The notes under the pieces are model-generated. The model was not told the origin of the DNA and did no database searches. It was given only the letters and a program-made list of their open reading frames with translations. This document shows, in pieces, positions 1 to 5,551 of a DNA stretch of 14,680 bases. Each line of letters begins with the position of its first letter. The stretch's first letter is position 1. The stretch is taken from assembly GCA_044867425.1 (NCBI GenBank), contig JBIOUX010000159.1:1-14680 (forward strand). Direction: 5' to 3'. The DNA is from CAWBJP01 sp044867425. Its GTDB lineage: Bacteria > Actinomycetota > Acidimicrobiia > IMCC26256 > BP-133. The position numbers were made by a program, and so were the translations under genes.

Positions 1-834
1 CATGTCCACGCCGATCTCGGCGATGATGACCTCGGCGGCCCGTTTGCCCACCGCGGGGATGGTGTCGAGCCGGTCCCGCTCGTCGGCGAAGGGTTCCATG
101 AGCACATCGACACGGGCGTCGAGACGGGCGATGGTGGCGTCGAGGGCGTCGAGGCGGCCCAGGAGCTCGGCACACAGGGCGGCGTGGTGGTCGTTGAACC
201 GGCCCACCAGCGACCGGCGCAACTCGGGAAGCTTCCAGCGCAGCTTGGCCTTGGCCATCTGGGCGAGGACCTCGGGGTCGCGTTCCCCGGCGATGAGCGC
301 TCCGATCATGGCCCGCCCCGATGCCCCCAGCGCGTCGGTAGCCACCGACGCCAGCTTGATGCCGGCGTCTTCGAGCACCTTGTGGACCCGCAGCGTCTCC
401 CGGGCTCGCTCCTGAACCACCCGGGCCCGGTAGCGGGTCACGTCCCGCAGCTCCCGGATGGGCTTGGGAGGCACGAAACTGCCCGCCAGCAGGCCGTGCT
501 CCAACAGCTCCGCCAGCCACTCCGAGTCCTTCACGTCAGTCTTGCGGCCCGGCACCCGCTGCACATGCGCCGGGTTGACCAACAACAACTCGAAGCCGGC
601 TTCCTCGAGCACCCACCACACCGGCTTCCAGAACACCCCGGTGGCCTCCATGGCCACCTGGGTTACCCCCTCGGCCTGCAGCCAGGCCGCCAACGCCCCC
701 AGGTCATCGGCGAAGGTCTGGAAGGTGCGGACCTGCGCCTGGCGGACCCGGCCCCGCCCCGGGGTGCGCACACACGCCGTCACCGTCTTCTTATGCACAT
801 CCAACCCTCCACAACGGTCCACGATCACGTCCAT
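1..834 (-). CDS. IS110-family DEDD transposase (bridge-RNA-guided recombinase), C-terminus cut by window edge
   Basis: The open frame runs 278 codons from ATG 834 to the window edge without a stop. An N-terminal RuvC-like domain carries the DEDD tetrad: D12 in GLDVHKK, E63 in MEATGVFW, and D100 and D103 in GRKTDVKDSEW. A coiled-coil-like helical segment follows at about 205-250, then the start of the transposase_20 domain (DRLDTIPAVGKRAAEVIIAEIG). The catalytic serine region would lie outside the window. A GGAGGT ribosome site sits six bases before the ATG, and an in-frame TAG lies just upstream, which fixes the start. IS110 enzymes recombine donor and target DNA paired by a bridge RNA. There is no frameshift or internal stop in the visible part, so the copy may be active. 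Confidence 0.92.
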   Translation of the reverse strand, partial: MDVIVDRCGGLDVHKKTVTACVRTPGRGRVRQAQVRTFQTFADDLGALAAWLQAEGVTQVAMEATGVFWKPVWWVLEEAGFELLLVNPAHVQRVPGRKTDVKDSEWLAELLEHGLLAGSFVPPKPIRELRDVTRYRARVVQERARETLRVHKVLEDAGIKLASVATDALGASGRAMIGALIAGERDPEVLAQMAKAKLRWKLPELRRSLVGRFNDHHAALCAELLGRLDALDATIARLDARVDVLMEPFADERDRLDTIPAVGKRAAEVIIAEIGVDM

Positions 835-844
835 GGCCTAACCT

Positions 845-1010
845 CCTTGATCGCTGACAAGCAGCGCCGCCCGGCGGAGCCCCTCACCTCTCCAGAAGGT
901 GAGACACGTGCTCGAAGCGACACTCGCGGGTACCAGGAGGCTCCAGCGTCATGGTGTGACTCGGGCTATCCGAGGAGCGCCAATCCAGTCCGACGTCTCC
1001 GGGCGGCGCG
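845..1010 (-). ncRNA. candidate IS110 bridge RNA region
   Basis: In the IS110 subgroup the bridge RNA is encoded in the non-coding left end upstream of the transposase, which is this stretch. Read on the minus strand it holds a chain of hairpins: 960-974 (5-bp stem, 5-base loop), an outer 6-bp helix pairing 939-944 with 876-881, an inner perfect 7-bp stem at 883-903 with a 7-base loop, and a 5-bp stem at 852-866. The large internal loop at 904-938 would suit a target- or donor-binding loop. The boundaries are estimates, and loop-to-target pairing cannot be tested without the other end of the element. Confidence 0.4.
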
Positions 1011-1118
1011 GCCCAGTCTCAACCAGCCCGCCGCACCGCGCTCACCCACCCGCCGGTTTTCATCCCCATGGATGGCCGTCTCCCGGCCATGCGCCTGCGT
1101 GTGACAAGAACCCGGGGA

Positions 1119-1919
1119 TCAGCCCGGCTCAGAACCCGGGCGCCATCCCCAGGCGGCCACCAGCAGGGGATATTGCCAGGTGAAGCCCCGGGTCTCACAC
1201 AGGACGACCATCTCGTCGAGCTCGGCCTCGGTCACCGTGCCCCGGGCCAGCAGGCCGTCCCGGACGCTCTCGAAGTTGAGGGGCCACCACACGGAGGCGG
1301 CCGTCCCGGGCACGCCGACCATCGACCGGCCCTCGGCGCCCACCCGCTCCAGGCCGGCCTCGGCCAGGACGGCGGGCAGATGCCGCCCGAACCACGGGGT
1401 GTAGCCGTTGGCCTCCATCAGCTCGCGCAGGGCGGAGCACACCTTTTCGAACACCTTGGCCCCGGGCCCGGGCCGAGCGGCGAGCGAGCCCCAGTCGAAG
1501 TCCTCCAGCATGACCACACCGCCCGGGGCCAGCGCCCGCACCAGGCGCTTGAGGGCGAGGTCCCGATCGGGCAGGTGCTCGAGCAGGAGCCGGGCGTGGA
1601 TCAGGTCGAAGGCGTCCTCCTCGAGGTCGTCGGCCACCACGTCGTGGCAGAGCACCTCGGCGCAGGTGAACTCGCCGGCCAGGTCATCGAGGAAGCCGGT
1701 CTTCACGTCGGTGGCCACCACCCGGCCGCCCTCACCCACCCGCCGGCACAGCCACCGGGCCACGGAGCCCGCCCCCGCCCCGACCTCCAGGCAGCGCCAC
1801 CCGGGGCCGACACCGAGGGCGGCGAGGTGCCGGATGGTGCCGGGGTCGAAGAGCTCCTCCAGCGCCGCCAGCCGGCCCCGCTCGCCCTCCCAGGAATGAT
1901 CGAAGACGTAGCGCCCCAC
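1119..1919 (-). CDS. class I SAM-dependent methyltransferase
   Basis: A 266-aa protein starting at GTG 1919, three bases after the upstream DUF192 stop. Motif I is at about 44-52 (LEVGAGAGS), followed by an acidic residue at the end of strand 2 (VVATDVKTGF), then FDLIHARLLLEHLPD (motif IV region) and APGGVVMLEDFDWG, as in the type-11/UbiE-like small-molecule methyltransferases. The substrate cannot be told from sequence. It is the last gene of a minus-strand series panB-DUF192-DUF192-methyltransferase. The IS110 element lies immediately downstream but has not cut into the coding region. Confidence 0.85.
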   Translation of the reverse strand: MGRYVFDHSWEGERGRLAALEELFDPGTIRHLAALGVGPGWRCLEVGAGAGSVARWLCRRVGEGGRVVATDVKTGFLDDLAGEFTCAEVLCHDVVADDLEEDAFDLIHARLLLEHLPDRDLALKRLVRALAPGGVVMLEDFDWGSLAARPGPGAKVFEKVCSALRELMEANGYTPWFGRHLPAVLAEAGLERVGAEGRSMVGVPGTAASVWWPLNFESVRDGLLARGTVTEAELDEMVVLCETRGFTWQYPLLVAAWGWRPGSEPG

Positions 1920-1922
1920 GGC

Positions 1923-2441
1923 CTAGGCGGGACAGGTGGGCACGTACGATCCCTCGGGCAGCTGGCCTTTGGCCACTTCCAGGGCGGTGCGGAACGGCGC
2001 CTTCGACCGGTAGAGCGGGCAGGACCCCTCGTCGTCGGCGCAGGGCTCCATGTCCAGGGCGTCCACCCGGTTCCCGGCGTCGTCGTAGAACCCGATGGTG
2101 AGGGCGAACTTCACCCCTGACATGGTGAAGGCCCGCTGGTCGGAGGTGGAGTCGAAGGGGAAGAGCATCCCGTCGTACTCCCCCAGGCTGTCGCGGCCCC
2201 GCAGGCCCTGGCTCATCTTCTGGGGGGTGTCGGCCACCTGGATCCGCAGGCAGCGCACGCCGACGGCGATGTTCCGCTCCTCCCAGGTCATCTCCTCGCC
2301 GCCCGACTTGTTGGCCTGGAGGAGTGCCGGCAGGGCGGCCACGGGCAGGATCACCACGAATAGCGCCGCCGCGCCCCCCGCCAACCGGACCCACGTCCGC
2401 CGCCCCGGACCGTCCTGCATCCTCCCGTCCATACCCACCAC
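1923..2441 (-). CDS. DUF192 family membrane-anchored protein, copy 1
   Basis: About 172 aa if started at GTG 2441; ATG 2432 is an equally possible start. A basic N-terminus is followed by one hydrophobic segment (about residues 20-40, LAGGAAALFVVILPVAALPAL), so the protein is probably membrane-tethered with the rest outside. The DUF192 core follows: VRCLRIQVADTP..M.QGLRGR.SLG.YDGMLFPF, then LTIGFYDDAGNRVDALDMEPC. The C-terminus has CADDEGSCPLYRSKAPFRTALEV and ends TCPA. DUF192 has no settled biochemical function. The cysteines in the core and tail recur at the same places in the neighbouring paralogue and may form disulfides. Probably transcribed from the panB promoter. Confidence 0.85.
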   Translation of the reverse strand: MVGMDGRMQDGPGRRTWVRLAGGAAALFVVILPVAALPALLQANKSGGEEMTWEERNIAVGVRCLRIQVADTPQKMSQGLRGRDSLGEYDGMLFPFDSTSDQRAFTMSGVKFALTIGFYDDAGNRVDALDMEPCADDEGSCPLYRSKAPFRTALEVAKGQLPEGSYVPTCPA

Positions 2442-2465
2442 GGTACCTCTCGACGCCGGACGCCC

Positions 2466-3026
2466 TCAGGCGGGGCAGGGCGCTCCGAGGGGGCCGTCGG
2501 GCAGTTGTCCCTGCCCGACCTGGAGGGCGGTCCGGAACGGCCCCTTGGTCGACCCGTAGGTCGGGCAGTCGGTGGAGCCCTCGGGGCAGGGCAGCATGTC
2601 CTGGGCATCGACCCGGTTGCCGGCGTCGTCGTAGAAGCCGACGGTGAGGGGGATGCGCAGGTCCACGGAGGTGAAGGCCCGGTCTCCCATGGCCGCGAAC
2701 TCGAAGAGCATCCCGTTGTAGACCCCCAGGCTCTCCCGGTTCTTCAGCCCCTGTCCCTTCTGCGCGTCGGTGGCCGCCACCTGCACCCGCAGGCAGCGGT
2801 CGCCCACCATGACGCGGCGCTCCTCGAACGTCACCCCGGGGGTGGCGCTGCCCTCGGTGGCGAAACTCGGATCGGCGGGACGGTTGGCCCCCAGGGCCAG
2901 GATCAGGAGCATGACGCCGACCACGACCAGCCCGACGAACCAGGGTTGGAACACCTTTGCCAGCCCGACGACCAGGTCGCTGGTCCGGGCCCGGGGCTCC
3001 TCCACCGGTCCGCCGGGAACGGTCAC
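2466..3026 (-). CDS. DUF192 family membrane-anchored protein, copy 2
   Basis: A 186-aa protein starting at GTG 3026, whose GTGA overlaps the panB stop (TGA 3025-3023), indicating translational coupling. A longer open frame extends upstream but lies entirely inside panB and is rejected. Residues ~27-45 (WFVGLVVVGVMLLILALGA) form one membrane segment. The DUF192 domain runs VMVGDRCLRVQVAATDAQKGQGLKNRESLGVYNGMLFEF to FYDDAGNRVDAQDMLPC, with the tail CPEGSTDCPTYGSTKGPFRTALQVGQGQLPDG..GAPCPA. It is a clear tandem paralogue of the next gene, sharing the NRVDA.DM.PC block, the CP.Y motif and the -CPA end. Confidence 0.88.
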   Translation of the reverse strand: MTVPGGPVEEPRARTSDLVVGLAKVFQPWFVGLVVVGVMLLILALGANRPADPSFATEGSATPGVTFEERRVMVGDRCLRVQVAATDAQKGQGLKNRESLGVYNGMLFEFAAMGDRAFTSVDLRIPLTVGFYDDAGNRVDAQDMLPCPEGSTDCPTYGSTKGPFRTALQVGQGQLPDGPLGAPCPA

Positions 3027-3904
3027 GCGCTGGCCGCTCGGTACAGCCCGGTGACCGTCACCTCGGCCACCTCCGACACCTCGTTGACGGGCGCGGCGGA
3101 CGGGTCGGGGAAGCGGTAGCTCTCGGCCTCCGTCGGGTACCGGCCGGCCCGCACGTCCTCGGCGTAGCGGGCCACGGCGGCGGTGGCCTCCTCGGCCAGC
3201 GAGGCGTAGCGGCGGACGAACTTGGGGGCCCGGCCGTGCGTCAGGCCGAGCAGGTCGTGGAAGACGAGCACCTGGCCGTCGCAGGAGGGGCCGGCTCCGA
3301 TGCCGATGGTCGGCACCGGCACGGCCTCGGTGACCATGGAGGCGACGGCGTCGGGGACGCACTCCAACACGATGGAGAAGCATCCCACGCCGGCCAGCGC
3401 CAGAGCGTCATCCTGCAGCGCCCGGGCCGCGTCGAACTCCTTGGCCTGCACCTTGTAGCCCCCCAGAGCATGGATGGACTGGGGGGTCAGACCGAGGTGG
3501 CCCATCACCGGGATCTCGGCGTCGAGGATGGCGGCGATGGCGTCGAGCCGCTTGCGCCCGCCCTCCAGCTTGACCGCACCCGCCCCCGCCCGGACCAGGG
3601 CGGCGGCGTTGCGGACGGTCTCCTCCCGGGAGACGTGGAAGCTCATCCAGGGCATGTCGGCCACCACCAGCGCCCCGGGGCGGGCCCGGGCCACGGCCGC
3701 GGTGTGGTGCACCATGTCGTCGACGGTGACGGAGAGGGTGTCCTCGTAACCGAGGACGACCATCCCGACGCTGTCGCCGACGAGGATCACGTCCACCCCG
3801 GCGTCGTCGGCGATGCGGGCCGAGGGAGCGTCGTAGGCGGTGACCATCACGAGGCGCGAGCCGTCGCCTTTACGGGCGCGGATGGCAGGGGCGGCAGTGG
3901 CCAT
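3023..3904 (-). CDS. panB: 3-methyl-2-oxobutanoate hydroxymethyltransferase (ketopantoate hydroxymethyltransferase)
   Basis: A 293-aa protein of normal length for PanB. It makes ketopantoate from alpha-ketoisovalerate and 5,10-methylene-THF, the first committed step of pantothenate/CoA synthesis, in the cytoplasm. Metal- and substrate-binding motifs are present: VGDSVGM (D44), ADMPWMSF (D83), VKLEGG (E114), GHLGLTPQS, and IVLECVP with the catalytic glutamate, then PTIGIGAG and QVLV.HD.LG. The start at ATG 3904 is chosen because GGAGGT lies five bases upstream and the protein then begins near the conserved TAYD block. First gene of the minus-strand operon; its stop overlaps the next start by four bases. 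Confidence 0.97.
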   Translation of the reverse strand: MATAAPAIRARKGDGSRLVMVTAYDAPSARIADDAGVDVILVGDSVGMVVLGYEDTLSVTVDDMVHHTAAVARARPGALVVADMPWMSFHVSREETVRNAAALVRAGAGAVKLEGGRKRLDAIAAILDAEIPVMGHLGLTPQSIHALGGYKVQAKEFDAARALQDDALALAGVGCFSIVLECVPDAVASMVTEAVPVPTIGIGAGPSCDGQVLVFHDLLGLTHGRAPKFVRRYASLAEEATAAVARYAEDVRAGRYPTEAESYRFPDPSAAPVNEVSEVAEVTVTGLYRAASA

Positions 3905-3953
3905 CGGGGACCTCCACCGTCCGGGGCTCGGACGGCTCCCGGCGGCAAACGAG

Positions 3954-3959
3954 AGTGTA
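3954..3959 (-). promoter_or_regulatory. putative -10 box for panB operon
   Basis: TACACT on the minus strand fits TANNNT and would place the transcription start about 43 bases before the panB ATG, leaving room for the GGAGGT ribosome site. No convincing -35 is seen. It is back to back with the + strand -10 box of the leader at 3988. Confidence 0.4.
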
Positions 3960-3973
3960 CCGCCGGCCCCCAC

Positions 3974-3979
3974 TACGCT
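3974..3979 (+). promoter_or_regulatory. putative -10 box for leader ORF A (leaderless transcript)
   Basis: TACGCT lies eight bases before GTG 3988, so the transcript would start at or next to that codon. The same spacing (6-8) is seen at the other two leader ORFs. Confidence 0.45.
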
Positions 3980-3987
3980 CGCATTCT

Positions 3988-4023
3988 GTGTTCACTGCTC
4001 TTCGCCTGGCGGCTCATCGCTGA
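3988..4023 (+). CDS. leader peptide A (MFTALRLAAHR), coupled to the 4023 gene
   Basis: An 11-codon ORF that starts at GTG 3988 and whose TGA (4021-4023) shares its last base with the ATG of the zinc-ribbon gene (TGATG). The first 33 bases match leader B (minus strand, 4819) at 30 of 33 positions, and 24 bases in a row are identical, including codons ending in T that are uncommon in this GC-rich DNA. Leader A stops directly after the conserved ALRLAAHR block and lacks the hairpin/proline part of the other two. Expression is inferred from conservation, the TANNNT box and the stop/start overlap. Confidence 0.55.
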   Translation: MFTALRLAAHR

Positions 4024-4193
4024 TGGAACAGGCTTGCGAGAACTGCGGCACCCCGGACGACGAGCTGGAACCGGTGCGCCGGGTCTACATGGACCCGGGC
4101 CGGCCCGGCCACGTCCAGCGGGTGGAGGACAACACTGAGCTGTGGTGCCTGTCGTGCACCTCGCTCTACCCCCACCAACCCGCCGAGACCTGA
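4023..4193 (+). CDS. small zinc-ribbon protein (56 aa)
   Basis: Starts at ATG 4023, inside the TGATG overlap with leader A. There are two CxxC pairs, CENC at 5-8 and CLSC at 42-45, 33 residues apart, as in a single treble-clef/zinc-ribbon fold. Between them is an acidic and basic stretch with DPGRPGHVQRVEDNTELW. There are no membrane segments. The function is unknown; small zinc ribbons often bind nucleic acid or a protein partner. Longer in-frame readings that start upstream would run through the leader in another frame and are less likely. It converges with the DUF5318 gene, which also carries two CxxC pairs and the same type of leader. Confidence 0.72.
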   Translation: MEQACENCGTPDDELEPVRRVYMDPGRPGHVQRVEDNTELWCLSCTSLYPHQPAET

Positions 4194-4281
4194 CGGAACC
4201 GCTGCCGGCCGGCTCGGCGTGGGGGCGCCGGCGCCGCGGGGCGAGGCTCGGTCGGTGGTCCAGGTCGGGCGAACCCCCGGA

Positions 4282-4320
4282 GGCGTTCCTCACCAACGCA
4301 CGTTGTTGGTCAGGAACGCC
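4282..4320. terminator. strong hairpin between convergent genes, probable bidirectional terminator
   Basis: An imperfect inverted repeat has arms 4282-4297 and 4305-4320: nine pairs (GGCGTTCCT/AGGAACGCC), one C-C mismatch, six more pairs (ACCAAC/GTTGGT), and a 7-base loop. It lies between the convergent stops at 4193 and 4356, where a shared terminator is expected. No T-run follows on either strand, so it is not a classical intrinsic terminator. It could instead be a degenerate mobile palindrome. The rest of 4194-4355 shows nothing else. Confidence 0.55.
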
Positions 4321-4355
4321 ACGTGGCCGAAACGGCGCCACCTCGTCGGCCAGGA

Positions 4356-4721
4356 TCAGACCGCGTGCTGGCGACCGAGGAGGTAGCTGCGGGTGAGGTG
4401 GTTCCAGGCACACTCGGTGCACACCTCGACCACGTAGCAGGCGAACTCGTCGCAGTCCCGGCCCAGGCGCTCCAGCTCGCCGGCGCTGGTGATGCACCGG
4501 CCGTTGGCCGCCTTCAGCGCGTCGCCGTAGACGTAGGACACGAGGCGCAGCTTGGCCTTTTCGCAGATCGGGCATTCCTGGGCAGTCTGCTCGCCCACGT
4601 GGCGGGCGGCCCGGATGAGCTCGGGATGGGCGTCGCAGACGTCGAGGCGGGTCAGCCGGCCCCGCCGCCAGTCCCGGAGGACGGCCCGGCGGGCAAGCCG
4701 GTAGTCGATCTGTCGACGCAT
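4356..4721 (-). CDS. DUF5318 family protein
   Basis: A 121-aa protein with start ATG 4721, overlapping the leader stop as TGATG. Landmarks of the actinobacterial DUF5318 family: QIDYRLARRAVLRDW, VCDAHPELIRAARHVG, CPIC (50-53), LVSYVYGD, a mid block with EEFA-like DEFACYVVEVC, CTEC (101-104) and WNHLTRSYLLG. The two CxxC pairs probably hold one zinc. The homologue Rv0049 of M. tuberculosis sits beside a PadR gene and ino1 and directly before ponA1. Here too PadR and ino1 follow on the other strand, but no penicillin-binding protein is in the window. The function is unknown. There is no good Shine-Dalgarno sequence, so translation probably depends on coupling to the leader. Confidence 0.88.
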   Translation of the reverse strand: MRRQIDYRLARRAVLRDWRRGRLTRLDVCDAHPELIRAARHVGEQTAQECPICEKAKLRLVSYVYGDALKAANGRCITSAGELERLGRDCDEFACYVVEVCTECAWNHLTRSYLLGRQHAV

Positions 4722-4819
4722 CAGGGCCTGCGGAGCGGACGCGGAGCAGGGACTGGGTGGCTGGGGCTGGGGACCCCAGCCACGTTGCGATGAGCCGCCA
4801 GGCGAAGAGCCATGAGCAC
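4721..4819 (-). CDS. leader peptide B, 32 aa, proline-rich, coupled to DUF5318
   Basis: GTG 4819 to TGA 4723-4721; the stop overlaps the DUF5318 ATG by one base. It begins VLMALRLAAHR and continues with a proline-rich half (VPSPSHPVPAPRPLRRP). It aligns without gaps over its whole 33 codons with leader C, 80 of 99 bases identical by my count, and over its first 33 bases with leader A. A perfect 10-bp hairpin lies at 4757-4783. Identical length, a conserved frame and the same stop/start overlap argue for a real ORF rather than chance. Confidence 0.6.
   Translation of the reverse strand: MLMALRLAAHRNVAGVPSPSHPVPAPRPLRRP
4757..4783 (-). promoter_or_regulatory. conserved hairpin in leader B
   Basis: A perfect 10-bp stem (GTGGCTGGGG/CCCCAGCCAC on the minus strand) with a 7-base loop starts at leader base 37. 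Leader C has the same stem, loop length and position with two pairs changed from T-A to C-G on both arms. Three of the four changes alter the encoded amino acid, so the structure, not the peptide, appears to be kept here. Confidence 0.65.
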
Positions 4820-4825
4820 AGTCCG

Positions 4826-4831
4826 AGTGTA
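4826..4831 (-). promoter_or_regulatory. putative -10 box for leader ORF B (leaderless transcript)
   Basis: TACACT on the minus strand with six bases before GTG 4819, the textbook distance for a transcript beginning exactly at the start codon. No clear -35 is seen. Confidence 0.5.
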
Positions 4832-4855
4832 CCGACGCCACCAGCGCCGCAGTGA

Positions 4856-4883
4856 TTGACACCCGGGCGGAAGCGGGTAACGT
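4856..4883 (+). promoter_or_regulatory. padR-ino1 promoter
   Basis: A consensus -35, TTGACA (4856-4861), is followed after 16 bases by TAACGT (4878-4883), a TANNNT -10. The expected start falls inside the palindrome at 4886-4912. The mRNA would have a leader of roughly 45 bases before the padR ATG. Confidence 0.65.
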
Positions 4884-4885
4884 TC

Positions 4886-4912
4886 CTCGATATATCGGGT
4901 CGATATATCGAG
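4886..4912. promoter_or_regulatory. putative PadR operator, perfect inverted repeat
   Basis: The arms CTCGATATATCG and CGATATATCGAG are separated by GGT, a 12-bp perfect inverted repeat. Each arm contains its own palindrome, CGATATATCG, so there are two identical sites 13 bases apart. The AT-rich core stands out in the GC-rich sequence. It begins three bases after the -10 and covers the transcription start of padR-ino1, so a bound repressor would block initiation. That the PadR protein encoded just downstream binds it is inference. Confidence 0.75.
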
Positions 4913-4936
4913 CCGACACTGACGAGGGACAACCGA

Positions 4937-5551
4937 ATGCTGGAACTGGCCATCCTGGGGCTGCTGAAGGAATTGCCGCTCCACGGCTATGAGCTCAAGA
5001 AGCGGCTGAACGACAGCCTGGGCCATCTCTTCGGCGTCTCCTACGGCTCGCTCTACCCCGCGCTCGCCCGCCTGGAGAAGGCCGGAGCCATCGAGGCCGT
5101 GGACCCGCCGGTGGCCACCGCCGCCATCCCCGCCACCGGGTCGATCTCAGGCGAGGCGGCCGCCGCCCGCCTGCGCCGGCCCCTGCGCCGTAGCGGCAGG
5201 ACCCGCAAGGCCTACCGCATCGCCTCCCGGGGCCAGGCCCTGCTGACCGAGCTGCTCTCCGCCGAGGCGCCCCCGGGTGCCGACGAGGACCGGAACTTCG
5301 CCGTCAAACTCGCCTTCTTCCGCCATCTCGAGCCCGACGCCCGCCTGCACCTGCTGCGCCGGCGCCGCGACTCCCTGGCCGGCCAGCTGGCCCGGGGCCG
5401 GGAGGCGCTGGCCGCCATCGCCTCGGGTCGGGTTCCCCGGCCCGACCGTTACACGTGCTCGCTTCTGGAGCATGAGACCTGCAGTGCCGAGCGCGACCTC
5501 GAATGGGTCGACTCGCTCATCGCCGGAGAACTCCAAGGAGGAACCCAGTGA
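4937..5551 (+). CDS. PadR-family transcriptional regulator
   Basis: A 204-aa protein. The winged-helix domain is at 1-~100, with the family hallmark LELAILGLLKELPLHGYELKKRL and the recognition-helix region SYGSLYPALARLEKAGAIE. A long loop rich in Ala/Gly/Arg (about 55-90) interrupts the wing before RKAYRIASRGQALL. Then comes the PadR C-terminal helical dimerisation domain (FAVKLAFFRHLEPDARLHLLRRRRDSL...). ATG 4937 is the only start that begins at the conserved block; an upstream ATG at 4856 would run through the promoter. The stop overlaps the ino1 GTG (GTGA), so both are co-translated. Same order as Rv0047c/Rv0046c. Probably an autorepressor that also controls inositol synthesis; the effector is unknown. 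Confidence 0.92.
   Translation: MLELAILGLLKELPLHGYELKKRLNDSLGHLFGVSYGSLYPALARLEKAGAIEAVDPPVATAAIPATGSISGEAAAARLRRPLRRSGRTRKAYRIASRGQALLTELLSAEAPPGADEDRNFAVKLAFFRHLEPDARLHLLRRRRDSLAGQLARGREALAAIASGRVPRPDRYTCSLLEHETCSAERDLEWVDSLIAGELQGGTQ

Larger units (their letters stand above)
1..1020 (-). mobile_element. IS110-family insertion sequence, left (5') part
   Basis: The stretch holds an IS110-type transposase on the minus strand and about 185 bases or more of hairpin-rich non-coding DNA upstream of it. The element runs off the window at position 1, so its right end is not visible. IS110 elements have no terminal inverted repeats and make no target duplication, so the left end cannot be fixed from one copy. 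It must lie between about 1000 and the methyltransferase stop at 1119; the boundary of 1020 given here is only a guess. Confidence 0.75.

Noticed and set aside
1107..1140. AGAACCCGGG direct repeat (1107-1116 and 1131-1140) as a target-site duplication of the insertion sequence
   Set aside because: IS110 elements do not make target duplications, and both copies lie on the same side of the element, one inside the methyltransferase coding end.
3027..3383. N-terminal extension of the second DUF192 gene to 3383
   Set aside because: It lies wholly within panB and has no resemblance to a protein domain; the GTGA overlap gives a natural start.
3997..4810. 24-base inverted copies as terminal repeats of a miniature transposon
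   Set aside because: A third copy stands alone at 11954 with the same reading frame and stop/start overlap, and the similarity starts precisely at start codons; no transposase or target duplication is seen.
4973..5026. Longer start for the ORF containing leader B
   Set aside because: Upstream codons run through the PadR gene and promoter region; the similarity to leaders A and C begins at GTG 4819.
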